Positions 1-8,052 of a DNA stretch of 28,869 nucleotides are shown here, piece by piece. The DNA lies in the IMG/VR virus record IMGVR_UViG_3300009418_000078, positions 1-28,869 of that record. One strand, written 5' to 3'. Origin of the DNA: a virus. How positions within the stretch are numbered: the first letter of the stretch is position 1; every line of letters starts with the position of its first letter. The notes under the pieces are model-generated. The model searched no databases and was not told where the DNA came from. It was given only the letters and a program-made list of their open reading frames with translations. A program made the translations under genes and the position numbers.

Positions 1-1
1 T

Positions 2-2032
2 AGTGCTGCTTATCCTTCTTCTGCTGGAGAGACATACTGGAATAATGATCAGGCAAATGAAATTGGAAGACGCTCAAGAACATCTTCTGTTTATGCTAAT
101 GCATATATGGCACAGATATGTTTCTTGGATGGGGATTCAATTCAAAATGGAGATGTTGCCGTAACAGATTTTCTGGATGCTTTTACCTTTGGAACTAATG
201 GTTCTGAATTTTCACCTAAATCAGATTCAGATATTACTTCACTAGCTTCTACTGCTGGTGGAACTAGTTTTATGCTTTCCTTTGATGATTCTTCTGATTT
301 AGGAAACGACGAAAGTTCTAATAATAATGACTTCTCTTTATCAAGTATAGCTTCTGGTAATCAGTCAACAAATACACCAAGTAAAATGTATCCAACTATA
401 AATTATATTGATCACTCAGATGATACACTACCTACGCTGTCATCAGGTAATCTCACCTCTGCTGGACCCGGTGCAGGAAGAGCCTGTATGAGAGTAACCT
501 TGGGTATTCCAACAACTGGGAAATGGTATTGGGAAGCAAACTGGGACAGTGTGGCATCGGCTAGAGTTGGTTTTGCAGAATCAAGCAGTTTCTTAGATGC
601 TGCTTGTGGAGGAACAGCATTAAGTTGGGGAATGCAAAATGATGGAAAGGTTGTAAACGACAATACAGAAGGATCAGCTTTATTTTCTTGGTCTACAAAT
701 GATAGAATTGCAATGGCATATGATGCAGATAATTCTAAATTCTGGTTTGGTAGGATTGCCTCTGGTGCTACCACAGTTACATGGGCTAGTTCTGGTGATC
801 CTGCTGGTGGTACAAATGCAACAGTTACCTCTGTTCCATCAAATATAACTCCTGCACTGGATACAAATACAGGTACTGTTTCTTTAAAGTTTCCTAGTTC
901 TACTTGGAATCTTGCATCAGTTCCTTCTGGTTTTGGGGAAATAACTTCTTCAGAGTTTACTGCACCAACTTATCAAGGTATAGATTACTTTAATCCAGTT
1001 CTTTATACAGGTAACGGAACTGCAATTGGTTCTGGAGGAAAGGCCAATACTGGTACAGGTTTTCAGCCAGATTTTGTTTGGATTAAAAACAGAGATGCTG
1101 CTGATTCTCATGCATTATATGATGCTGTAAGAGGAACTACTAAACAGATTGAATCTGATACTACTGCTGCTCAGACTACAGAATCAGAAGGACTTACTGC
1201 CTTTGGCTCTGACGGTTTTACTGTTGGTAACTTAGATCAGGTTAATACAAATACAGAAAAGTTTGTATCTTGGCAATGGTTAGGTGGCAATACTACAAGT
1301 ACTAATGAAAATGGAGACACCAATAGTACTACCAGTGTTGCTGGTGCAGATCATTTTAGTATAGTAAGTTATACTGGTACTGGATCAAATACAACAATTG
1401 GGCATGGATTGGGTGGTGCGCCAGAGATGGTAATAATAAGGGAGTTGCCCGGAGGTGATGACTGGAATGTTTATCATGCAGATGCTGATAGTAGTCCAGC
1501 TTCAGGTTCTCTGAGATTAGATAGTACCGTAGCATTTGTAGCAGATGCAACTCTTTATAATAGTACAGCACCAACAGCAACTGTTGTCAGTTTAGGGACT
1601 TCTGCTGAAACAAACCAAAGTTCCACAGCTATGATAGCATATTGTTTTAGATCAGTAGCTGGAGTATGTAAAGTAGGAGCATATATAGGCACTGGAGCTA
1701 CCAACGGTCCATTTATTTATACAGGTTTTAAACCTAGATATATCATTTGGAAAAATGCAGATGTGGCTAGAGATTGGGGCATCATTGACACAGCAACAAT
1801 GACATATAATCCCGGCACTCTATCTACAGTTTTATTTGCTAATTTAAATAATGCTCAAGGCGACGGTACACAAGGATCAAGTGGATCAGCTTATGATATA
1901 GATATTCTTGCAGAAGGTTTTAAAATAAGAATAGGAGATTCTGGTCCTAATGGTTCTGGAAATGATATAATTTATATGGCAATGGCAGACATTGGTGGTG
2001 GAGGTACACTTCCTCCCATCTATGGACGATAA
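2..2032 (+). CDS. Tail fibre / receptor-binding protein with SPRY-like domain (5' partial)
   Basis: The frame is open to the left window edge, so the ATG at 107 is probably internal and the true start lies outside. The residues before it (GRRSRTSSVYANAY) and after it (MAQICFLDG) read as one continuous fibre sequence, like the YLAEVxFIDG segment of many marine phage fibres. From about residue 173 a SPRY or concanavalin-like region begins (GKWYWEAN, then a W/G-rich beta pattern to about 310). After it come three diverged copies of a roughly 110-residue module, opening with FQPDFVWIKNR (about 353), GGAPEMVIIRE (about 470) and FKPRYIIWKN (about 576). I recognise this pattern as DUF7483-like. It is beta-rich and low in Cys, as expected for an extracellular fibre. 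It heads the visible part of the rightward late operon and is followed after 21 bp by a fibre-assembly-like gene. Inferred role: host surface binding. Confidence 0.8.
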   Translation, partial: SAAYPSSAGETYWNNDQANEIGRRSRTSSVYANAYMAQICFLDGDSIQNGDVAVTDFLDAFTFGTNGSEFSPKSDSDITSLASTAGGTSFMLSFDDSSDLGNDESSNNNDFSLSSIASGNQSTNTPSKMYPTINYIDHSDDTLPTLSSGNLTSAGPGAGRACMRVTLGIPTTGKWYWEANWDSVASARVGFAESSSFLDAACGGTALSWGMQNDGKVVNDNTEGSALFSWSTNDRIAMAYDADNSKFWFGRIASGATTVTWASSGDPAGGTNATVTSVPSNITPALDTNTGTVSLKFPSSTWNLASVPSGFGEITSSEFTAPTYQGIDYFNPVLYTGNGTAIGSGGKANTGTGFQPDFVWIKNRDAADSHALYDAVRGTTKQIESDTTAAQTTESEGLTAFGSDGFTVGNLDQVNTNTEKFVSWQWLGGNTTSTNENGDTNSTTSVAGADHFSIVSYTGTGSNTTIGHGLGGAPEMVIIRELPGGDDWNVYHADADSSPASGSLRLDSTVAFVADATLYNSTAPTATVVSLGTSAETNQSSTAMIAYCFRSVAGVCKVGAYIGTGATNGPFIYTGFKPRYIIWKNADVARDWGIIDTATMTYNPGTLSTVLFANLNNAQGDGTQGSSGSAYDIDILAEGFKIRIGDSGPNGSGNDIIYMAMADIGGGGTLPPIYGR

Positions 2033-2053
2033 ACAGAGAAAGGAAACTAGCAG

Positions 2054-2605
2054 ATGTGGGCAGTTATTTCTGAAGGTAAGATTATTCAAACAATTAATAA
2101 TCCTAGACCTTTAACTTTAAGTGGAATTCAATATCCTAGAAGTATTTTTTCATCTGCTTGGACAGATGCAGAGAGAAAAGCTATAGGTATTCTTCCATAT
2201 ATTTACTCAGGACAGTATCAAGATGATATGTTTTATACTGGTTCTGAAGGTTCTCCTGTTATAGGAGAGGATAGTGTAAACATTACACAAACTAAAAATG
2301 AAAGAACTGTAAGTTTTATAAAAGATAATATGAAAGCACAAGTTAATTCTGTTCTTTCTTCTGAACTTGGAAAGACAGACTGGATTATTATTAGAAAGGC
2401 TGATATAGAAAAGGAACCTCCTGCTGATTTAATGCAATGGAGAACTGATCTAAGAGCTAAAGCTGCAGAATTAGAGGCTGCTATTGATGAAAAAGATAGT
2501 GTAGATAATTTAAAAGCAATGACAGTTCTTACACAAGAGATGTTAGACGCTGGAAATAAAGCAGCAGTTTTTTATGACTGGCCTAAAAATCCACGAAGCG
2601 GATAA
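2054..2605 (+). CDS. Tail-fibre-assembly-like / virion-associated protein
   Basis: A 183-residue protein that opens with MWAVISEGKIIQTINNPRP and continues with an AWTDAERKAIGI segment. This N-terminal pattern (W-A-x-I, P-R-P, then W-T-x-x-E-R-x-x-x-G-I) is one I recognise from small proteins that follow fibre genes in marine phages. The C-terminal half is helical: a WIIIRKADIEKE segment, then WRTDLRAKAAELEAAID, resembling the C-terminal part of tail-fibre-assembly proteins (DUF4376-like). An AGGAAACT sequence precedes the ATG by about 6 bp. Its place directly after the fibre gene supports a fibre chaperone or fibre-tip role, but no catalytic motif is visible. Family assignment is from memory of the sequence pattern. 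Confidence 0.6.
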   Translation: MWAVISEGKIIQTINNPRPLTLSGIQYPRSIFSSAWTDAERKAIGILPYIYSGQYQDDMFYTGSEGSPVIGEDSVNITQTKNERTVSFIKDNMKAQVNSVLSSELGKTDWIIIRKADIEKEPPADLMQWRTDLRAKAAELEAAIDEKDSVDNLKAMTVLTQEMLDAGNKAAVFYDWPKNPRSG

Positions 2606-2625
2606 TTATAGGAGCAGTATATTAG

Positions 2626-3048
2626 ATGACAAAATTAAAATATATTTTATTTAGTAGTTTACTAGGAGTATTTTTATATTATTCAACTCCAAGTTTAGCA
2701 CAAGAAGGATTTCAAGCTCCAGAACCTCTTTGGAAAAGTGGTGATCATATTATAGTTAGAGCAGTTTGTAAAGATGAAAAAGATATTATGGAAATGGTTG
2801 GAATTGATACTACGGGAGGATTCCCAGAAATTATGCTTCTGTTTAAGAAAAAGGTAGATGCTGATGAATGTAGAATGTTATCCAAACCTTCTATATTTGT
2901 AGTATATTCTATTGTGATTACTTATGTAGATTATCTTAAGACTGAATCAGTTGCTTTATCTTTAAGAACAGTTAATGACGAAAATACAATTGTTGCTTAT
3001 ACTATAGCAAGAGGAAGACCAGCCTCGTTCAAACAAAAATATTACTGA
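2626..3048 (+). CDS. Small secreted protein with Sec signal peptide, function unknown
   Basis: A 140-residue protein with a clear N-terminal signal peptide: basic start (MTKLK), hydrophobic core from about residue 7 to 18, and a signal peptidase I site after S23-L24-A25. The mature part is about 115 residues, with two cysteines (C48, C82) that could form a disulfide in the periplasm. I do not recognise the family. It lies inside the virion-structure operon, 20 bp after the fibre-assembly-like gene and 10 bp before the next structural gene. An AGGAG lies 12 bp before the ATG, longer than ideal. Possible roles are a periplasmic effector (for example superinfection exclusion) or a virion part matured by export, but the sequence alone does not decide. 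Confidence 0.6.
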   Translation: MTKLKYILFSSLLGVFLYYSTPSLAQEGFQAPEPLWKSGDHIIVRAVCKDEKDIMEMVGIDTTGGFPEIMLLFKKKVDADECRMLSKPSIFVVYSIVITYVDYLKTESVALSLRTVNDENTIVAYTIARGRPASFKQKYY

Positions 3049-3058
3049 GGAATAAAAC

Positions 3059-3982
3059 ATGGCAAGTACATTTACATCTAGAGTCAGGTTAGAAAAACAG
3101 GCAGATGGAGAAAATCCTAACAGTTGGGGAACTATTCTCAATGCTAATGTTATTGATATGTTGGATGATGCATTAGCTGCATATACTACTGTTTCCTGCT
3201 CTTCTGCTAATATTACATTATCTGAAAATAATGGAACTACAGATCAATCAAGATCAGCTATTCTGGAATTTGTAGGAACTGTAAGTGCAAATATTGATAT
3301 TACAATACCTACTGTTTCAAAATTCTACGTTATTAATGATCAGACTGTAAGACAAAGCAGCAGTACTATTACTCTAAAAACGGGAAGTGGTACAGGAATG
3401 ACTGTGGTAGCAAGTATGGCTGGAATGGCTTTTTGTGATGCTGTTTCTGTATATGGATTTAATGCTAAAGGACTAGGGCTTGGTACAGCAGCAGATTTAG
3501 ATTTTGGTACAGGAGATGCAAACCTTATTCCTGTTTCTTCAGCAGATATTAGATATATTCCTACATCTACAGATACAACAATTACAGGAAAGAAAACTTT
3601 TACTTCTGTAGTAAGTGTACAGGGAGCTTTAGCTGCAACATCTACTGCAACTTTCTCTGGACCTTTTATTTCTACTCCAACAACATTGACTGATGCAGCT
3701 TCTATTGATGTAGATTTTAGTACAGGTAATGATTTCATTGTTACACTGGGAGGAAATAGAACTTTAGGAAGTCCTTCCAATCCCACAGTAGGACAGACAG
3801 GACATATTTATATTATTCAGGATGGTACAGGAAGTAGAACTGCTTCTTTTGGAGCCTCTTATTTATTTCCTGCAGCTAGTACTCCTACACTCAGTACGTC
3901 TATTAATTCAGTAGACCTGCTTATTTATAATGTGAGAGAAACTTCAGCAGTAGATTCTCTTCTTGTGAAGGAATTTGGATAG
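3059..3982 (+). CDS. Phage structural protein, probable fibre/tail component
   Basis: A 307-residue protein rich in Thr, Ser, Gly and Ala, with few charged residues and a beta-strand pattern throughout. The opening (FTSRVRLEKQADGENPNSWG, then LNANVIDMLDDALAA) is a sequence type common in fibre-like or baseplate-like proteins of marine phages. The segment around residues 200-300 (SIDVDFSTGNDFIVTLGGNR, then a GQTGHIYIIQDG segment) resembles the repeated beta modules of phage appendage proteins. A TGAGGA ribosome-binding site overlaps the preceding stop codon, 8 bp before the ATG. No enzymatic motif is seen. The role is inferred from composition and position between fibre genes and the 619-residue structural protein. 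Confidence 0.6.
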   Translation: MASTFTSRVRLEKQADGENPNSWGTILNANVIDMLDDALAAYTTVSCSSANITLSENNGTTDQSRSAILEFVGTVSANIDITIPTVSKFYVINDQTVRQSSSTITLKTGSGTGMTVVASMAGMAFCDAVSVYGFNAKGLGLGTAADLDFGTGDANLIPVSSADIRYIPTSTDTTITGKKTFTSVVSVQGALAATSTATFSGPFISTPTTLTDAASIDVDFSTGNDFIVTLGGNRTLGSPSNPTVGQTGHIYIIQDGTGSRTASFGASYLFPAASTPTLSTSINSVDLLIYNVRETSAVDSLLVKEFG

Positions 3983-3992
3983 GTTAATTTAA

Positions 3993-5852
3993 ATGTCTAC
4001 ACAATCTAGATTAGCTAAATTAAATTTTAGACCGGGAATTAACCGTGAGTCTACAGAGTATGCTGAAGAAGGTTCATGGTATGACGGTAATAAAATTAGG
4101 TTTAGACAGGGAAGACCAGAAAATTTAAGGGGTTATTCCAAGAGATCAACTTCTTCTTTTGATGGAACAGGAAGAGATTTGCTTGCTTGGTCAGATAACG
4201 ATACATTTAAATTTGCTTCTTTTGGAACAGAGAAAAAGTTATACGAATACAATGATAATTCCATCTTGGATATTACACCTATTAAAGAGGTTTCTGTAGG
4301 AACTAATGTTTCTGCTGTGGTTACAGTTGATGGAACAAATAATGGCTTTTATACTGTTGATGGTTCCACTAGAGTATCTGTTTCTGTTTCAAGTCATGGT
4401 GCAGAGACAGGAGATTTTATTACATTTACCTCTGCCACAACAATTGGGGGAACAATAGATTTAACAGGTGGGACATTTGCTGTATCTGTTTTAGGAGATA
4501 ACCAGTTTTCTTTTGATGCTTCTGTTACAGCCAATGCTTCACAAAGCAAGGTAGGAACAGCAACATTAAAATATCTTTTACCTACAGGAACAGATGTAGC
4601 TATTCAGGGTTTAGGATATGGAGCAGGAGTTTATAATGCAGGAGTTTCTACAACTGGAGTCAGGGCATGGAGTGAGGCTGCAAGCTCATCTAATATTGTG
4701 ACAAGGATTACTCAATGGACATTAGATAATTGGGGAGAAGACATTCTTGCCTGTAGAAGAGGAGGCAGGATATATTTCTGGGATTCAACCAGAAGCTCAA
4801 CTCCTCCAAGAGCAGGATTTGTAAGTGCTTCTCCTTCAATTAATAACTACATTGTTGTGTCTCCTAATGACAGACATTTAATTTCTTTAGGAAGTAATGA
4901 GTATGCAACAGGAACATATAATCCCTTATTGGTAAGGTGGGCTGATCAAAATAATTATAATAATTTTACTCCCTCTATTAGTTCCACTTCAGGAGAAAAT
5001 ATTCTGGCTGATGGAACAGAAATTATTGGTGCAACAAAATCTCGTAATTCAATTATGATTTGGACAGACAATTCTGTATGGGGTATGCAATTTGTTGGAC
5101 CGCCTTTTACCTTCTCGTTTACACAAATGGGAAGCAACTGTGGATTGATTGCTCCTCATGCAGCAGTAGATTATGATGGTATATCTTACTGGATGGGGGA
5201 TGATAACTTCTATCTCTTTGATGGTAGAGTAAAGAATCTTCCTTGTACAGTAAGAAGATATATCTTCGATGATTTTAATATTACAAATAAAGATAAGGTT
5301 TATGCTGGAATTAATTCTGAATTTAAGGAAGTGATCTGGTTATATCCTTCTTCAGATTCTACAGAATGTGATAGGTACGTTATATTTAATACAGAAGAAC
5401 AGGCTTGGTATTATGGTACAGGTATCAATACAACATATTTCGATAAGATTATTTTTGATAATACAATAACTACAGGAGTTTCTGTTTCTTCATTCTTTTA
5501 TAATAACGAACCAGATGGAATATTTACAGCTAATGGTGTGGCACAGACATCTTTTATTGAGTCTGCTGTTTTTGAGATTAATCCCGATGGTACGAACCTG
5601 CTATTTGCAGACAGATTAATACCAGACTTTACCTTATCTGGAGGAAATTTAGGTTTTAGTATAACTGTACAGAATTTTCCTGTAAATGATCAAATTAAAA
5701 AAGGACCATTTACTATATCTCCTACAACTAAGAAAGTTGATTTTAGGGCAAGAGGAAGGCAAGCTATTGTTCGGGTTTCTTCAGGAGAAGCAGGGACTAG
5801 CTGGAGATATGGCTCACTGAGACTTTCATTACAACCTGACGGGCTACGATAA
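3993..5852 (+). CDS. Phage structural protein, tail hub / DNA-stabilisation-like
   Basis: A 619-residue beta-rich protein opening with LAKLNFRPGINRESTEYAEE, then WYDGNKIRFRQGRPENLRG. The N-terminal theme (F-x-P-G-I, then Y-x-x-x-G-x-W-x-x-x-x-x-I-R-F-x-x-G-x-P) is one I associate with conserved podovirus head-to-tail or tail-tube proteins, compared here by recall with P22 gp10-like stabilisation proteins. Several aromatic, blade-like segments follow (for example YVIFNTEEQAWYYGTG near residue 461). There is no signal peptide or membrane segment. It starts 10 bp after the previous gene and ends 3 bp before the next start, so it is probably expressed as part of the late operon. A structural role is fairly secure; the exact place in the virion is not. 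Confidence 0.6.
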   Translation: MSTQSRLAKLNFRPGINRESTEYAEEGSWYDGNKIRFRQGRPENLRGYSKRSTSSFDGTGRDLLAWSDNDTFKFASFGTEKKLYEYNDNSILDITPIKEVSVGTNVSAVVTVDGTNNGFYTVDGSTRVSVSVSSHGAETGDFITFTSATTIGGTIDLTGGTFAVSVLGDNQFSFDASVTANASQSKVGTATLKYLLPTGTDVAIQGLGYGAGVYNAGVSTTGVRAWSEAASSSNIVTRITQWTLDNWGEDILACRRGGRIYFWDSTRSSTPPRAGFVSASPSINNYIVVSPNDRHLISLGSNEYATGTYNPLLVRWADQNNYNNFTPSISSTSGENILADGTEIIGATKSRNSIMIWTDNSVWGMQFVGPPFTFSFTQMGSNCGLIAPHAAVDYDGISYWMGDDNFYLFDGRVKNLPCTVRRYIFDDFNITNKDKVYAGINSEFKEVIWLYPSSDSTECDRYVIFNTEEQAWYYGTGINTTYFDKIIFDNTITTGVSVSSFFYNNEPDGIFTANGVAQTSFIESAVFEINPDGTNLLFADRLIPDFTLSGGNLGFSITVQNFPVNDQIKKGPFTISPTTKKVDFRARGRQAIVRVSSGEAGTSWRYGSLRLSLQPDGLR

Positions 5853-5855
5853 GAT

Positions 5856-6137
5856 ATGGCGAGATACCCACAACTTCGTAGCCTCGTCAGGATTGGAGAA
5901 TATACAGCACAGGAATTTTATCAGTTACTGGAACAGTGGGGTGCGGTATTGGTTAATACTTTAGAACAAAGGGATTCACAGGTGGATGCAAAACCATCTA
6001 CAAATATTTTTAGTGTGGTATGTATAACAAGCATTGGGCGACCTCAAGCAGGTAACATAGCTTATATAGCAAGCAGAGGGAAGTTTGCAGGATATGTTAG
6101 TCTAGGGGCAGAAACTTCTTGGCAGGATTTAAATTAA
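5856..6137 (+). CDS. Small conserved phage protein, function unknown
   Basis: A 93-residue protein with an N-terminal helix (EYTAQEFYQLLEQWGAVLV) and a C-terminal part with short strands (NIFSVVCITSIGRPQAG, then GNIAYIASRGKFAGYVSL). I do not recognise a named family. Its stop codon TAA overlaps the ATG of the next gene as TAATG, so the two are probably translationally coupled. It lies between the 619-residue structural protein and the first of four large virion proteins, so a small head- or tail-completion role is possible. No strong ribosome-binding site is visible before its ATG, and coupling from the upstream gene, which ends 3 bp away, is likely. Confidence 0.6.
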   Translation: MARYPQLRSLVRIGEYTAQEFYQLLEQWGAVLVNTLEQRDSQVDAKPSTNIFSVVCITSIGRPQAGNIAYIASRGKFAGYVSLGAETSWQDLN

Positions 6138-8050
6138 TGGCAAATGACTTTACAGATGTAGGTTTTTTTGGGTTTGAAGAACAGGAGTCAGCACCCTCTC
6201 AAGCACAACAGGAGGAAGATAGGGATTTGATGCAGAGAGCTATGAATAGAGAAGAGGCACTAGCAAATGTTGCTAGAACTGATCCCTATGCCTCAGAAGC
6301 TCTATATCAAAGTGGTATGTTGGCTCCAGAATTTCCAAGTGATCCGTTGGCTCCAGAACCTCTTCTTCCTGTTAGAGAACAACAACGCATTGGCCCCTTT
6401 GGATTAGGTGACAAGGCAGGTATTCGATTTACTGATGAGGAAACTGAAAGAATATATGATTATATAAATTTCCAACGGGAATATGATCCGTCAGGAAGGC
6501 GAAAGTATCCTGAAGTTGAACTTAATGCGGAATTTCAGTTGGCTAAATTGAAAGGGACTAAACCCCCCAAAAAAAGCGTTGTAACAACATTTAGAGGTGT
6601 TCCACAAGACGATAAGGCTAATGTTCCAATTATTAAATCAACATCCCCTACTACAGGAGGATTATCAGAATTAGATAAACTAACACGCAGCACTCTTGAC
6701 GATGATGCACTATATGCTGAAACTCTTATTCCTACAGACATACCCAGAGGATCATTTTATGATAATCGCAGAAGATATGAAACGATAGAGGGTGAAAGAA
6801 GAAGAAAGCAATTGGAGGATTTCTTAAAATCACAAGCAGAAAGAGATGCATTATTAGCACAGCAGGAATCTATAGAATCACAGGCAGATGAAAATTATCT
6901 TAATCTAATAGCACAAGGTCAGTGGAGTCCGGCAAGTGGTCCCCGCTATGCACCTCTTTCTACAATAATAGGAACTGATCCTACTTTAGGTCCAACTAGA
7001 GAAGATATATTTGGAGTACCTAGAGCAACAGATTTAATAACTCCTTCTCCTCTTTCTACAGCGATAGGAACTGATCCTACTTCAGGTCCAACTAGAGAAG
7101 ATATATATGGAGTACCTAGATCAGCCCCCGTAGAACCACTTATAGAAGGCACGGCAAATCCTTATTTAGAAGCTGCTTCAGCATGGCCTCCTCTAAGTTA
7201 TGGTCAGTTTCCAGTTGACAAAACTCGTCAGAGGGCAGCACAATCCAGAGAAAATATAATGTCAGGTTCAGGACCGTCTTTCTATAGCCCCGGAACTTGG
7301 GGTGTTAGAGATTGGCGAGGAAAAGTAGGATCGACAAGGGAGTTAGATGAACTCGAAGGACAGATGCCAGTTTGGACTGGATATAATCCTGACTTTAAGG
7401 GTGGACTAAGCAACGTAGGGAATCTTTTAGGAGGATTAAATTTTAATGATATTCTTAAAAATCTACTAATATCTATAGGAGGAGGTGCTCTAGGAATTCC
7501 TCCAGTAGCTACTGCTGCTCTTAATCTAGTAGGAAGTAGGCTGCTTCCTAAATATTCTTTCCCAACTGTATCTGGAGAAGAAGAAATTATAGAACCTTGG
7601 GAAGTTATACAAGCAGGGGGAGAGGAACAAAGAGCACAGGGAGGATTAATATCTCTGGCTCATGGAGGAAATCCTTCAGTCTATCAGGCAGGAGAGAATA
7701 TTGAAAAACTGTTAGCTACAAAGATGGGATATGAAGGAGATAAATATAGTGGAGTTCCTAATCAGGAGGGAATGATAAATACTGTTAATCAGAATATAGG
7801 AGATAATATAAAGAGTGGGCTAAGAAGTATTGTTGCAAATGCTTATGCTCAAGGAAATGTTCCTGCTCCTTCTGTACCTCAATATAATCAGGCACAGTTA
7901 TTAAATAAAGGATTAACTATGCTTCCTAATACAGCAAATGCTCCTGTACCACAGCAACCACAACCTCAACCAGTAAGTAATATTAATACAGCATATGCAC
8001 AAAGTACACTACCACAATCTCATTACATGCAACCAAATCAGGTGACTTAA
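6137..8050 (+). CDS. Virion-associated protein with 32-residue repeat and GGLISL motif
   Basis: The frame could be opened by a TTG at 6119, but the ATG at 6137 overlaps the previous stop codon as TAATG and is the better start, giving 637 residues. The N-terminal half is Pro- and charge-rich and looks disordered. Two near-identical 24-residue segments (PLSTxIGTDPTxGPTREDIxG type) lie 32 residues apart near residues 273-328. Around residues 430-470 a Gly- and Leu-rich stretch (LLGGLNFNDILKNLLISIGG) could insert into membrane. At 502-511 GGLISLAHGG occurs, a motif that recurs in the next protein. The C-terminus is Gln/Pro/Asn-rich. The position before two further large virion proteins suggests an internal or ejected protein. 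The function is not known. Confidence 0.65.
   Translation: MANDFTDVGFFGFEEQESAPSQAQQEEDRDLMQRAMNREEALANVARTDPYASEALYQSGMLAPEFPSDPLAPEPLLPVREQQRIGPFGLGDKAGIRFTDEETERIYDYINFQREYDPSGRRKYPEVELNAEFQLAKLKGTKPPKKSVVTTFRGVPQDDKANVPIIKSTSPTTGGLSELDKLTRSTLDDDALYAETLIPTDIPRGSFYDNRRRYETIEGERRRKQLEDFLKSQAERDALLAQQESIESQADENYLNLIAQGQWSPASGPRYAPLSTIIGTDPTLGPTREDIFGVPRATDLITPSPLSTAIGTDPTSGPTREDIYGVPRSAPVEPLIEGTANPYLEAASAWPPLSYGQFPVDKTRQRAAQSRENIMSGSGPSFYSPGTWGVRDWRGKVGSTRELDELEGQMPVWTGYNPDFKGGLSNVGNLLGGLNFNDILKNLLISIGGGALGIPPVATAALNLVGSRLLPKYSFPTVSGEEEIIEPWEVIQAGGEEQRAQGGLISLAHGGNPSVYQAGENIEKLLATKMGYEGDKYSGVPNQEGMINTVNQNIGDNIKSGLRSIVANAYAQGNVPAPSVPQYNQAQLLNKGLTMLPNTANAPVPQQPQPQPVSNINTAYAQSTLPQSHYMQPNQVT
6953..7120 (+). 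repeat. Two 72-bp in-frame direct repeats
   Basis: Bases 6953-7024 and 7049-7120 match except at 5 positions and start 96 bp apart, a whole number of codons (32). Both encode a P-L-S-T-x-I-G-T-D-P-T-x-G-P-T-R-E-D-I segment. The high DNA identity, including third positions, points to a recent tandem duplication inside the virion protein gene. Confidence 0.9.
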
Positions 8051-8052
8051 CT

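Noticed and set aside
107-109. ATG at 107 as the true start of the fibre gene
   Set aside because: The frame is open to the window edge and the upstream residues continue the fibre pattern.
6119-6136. TTG start giving six extra residues to the virion protein
   Set aside because: The ATG at 6137 forms a TAATG overlap with the previous stop, as several other gene pairs in this window do.
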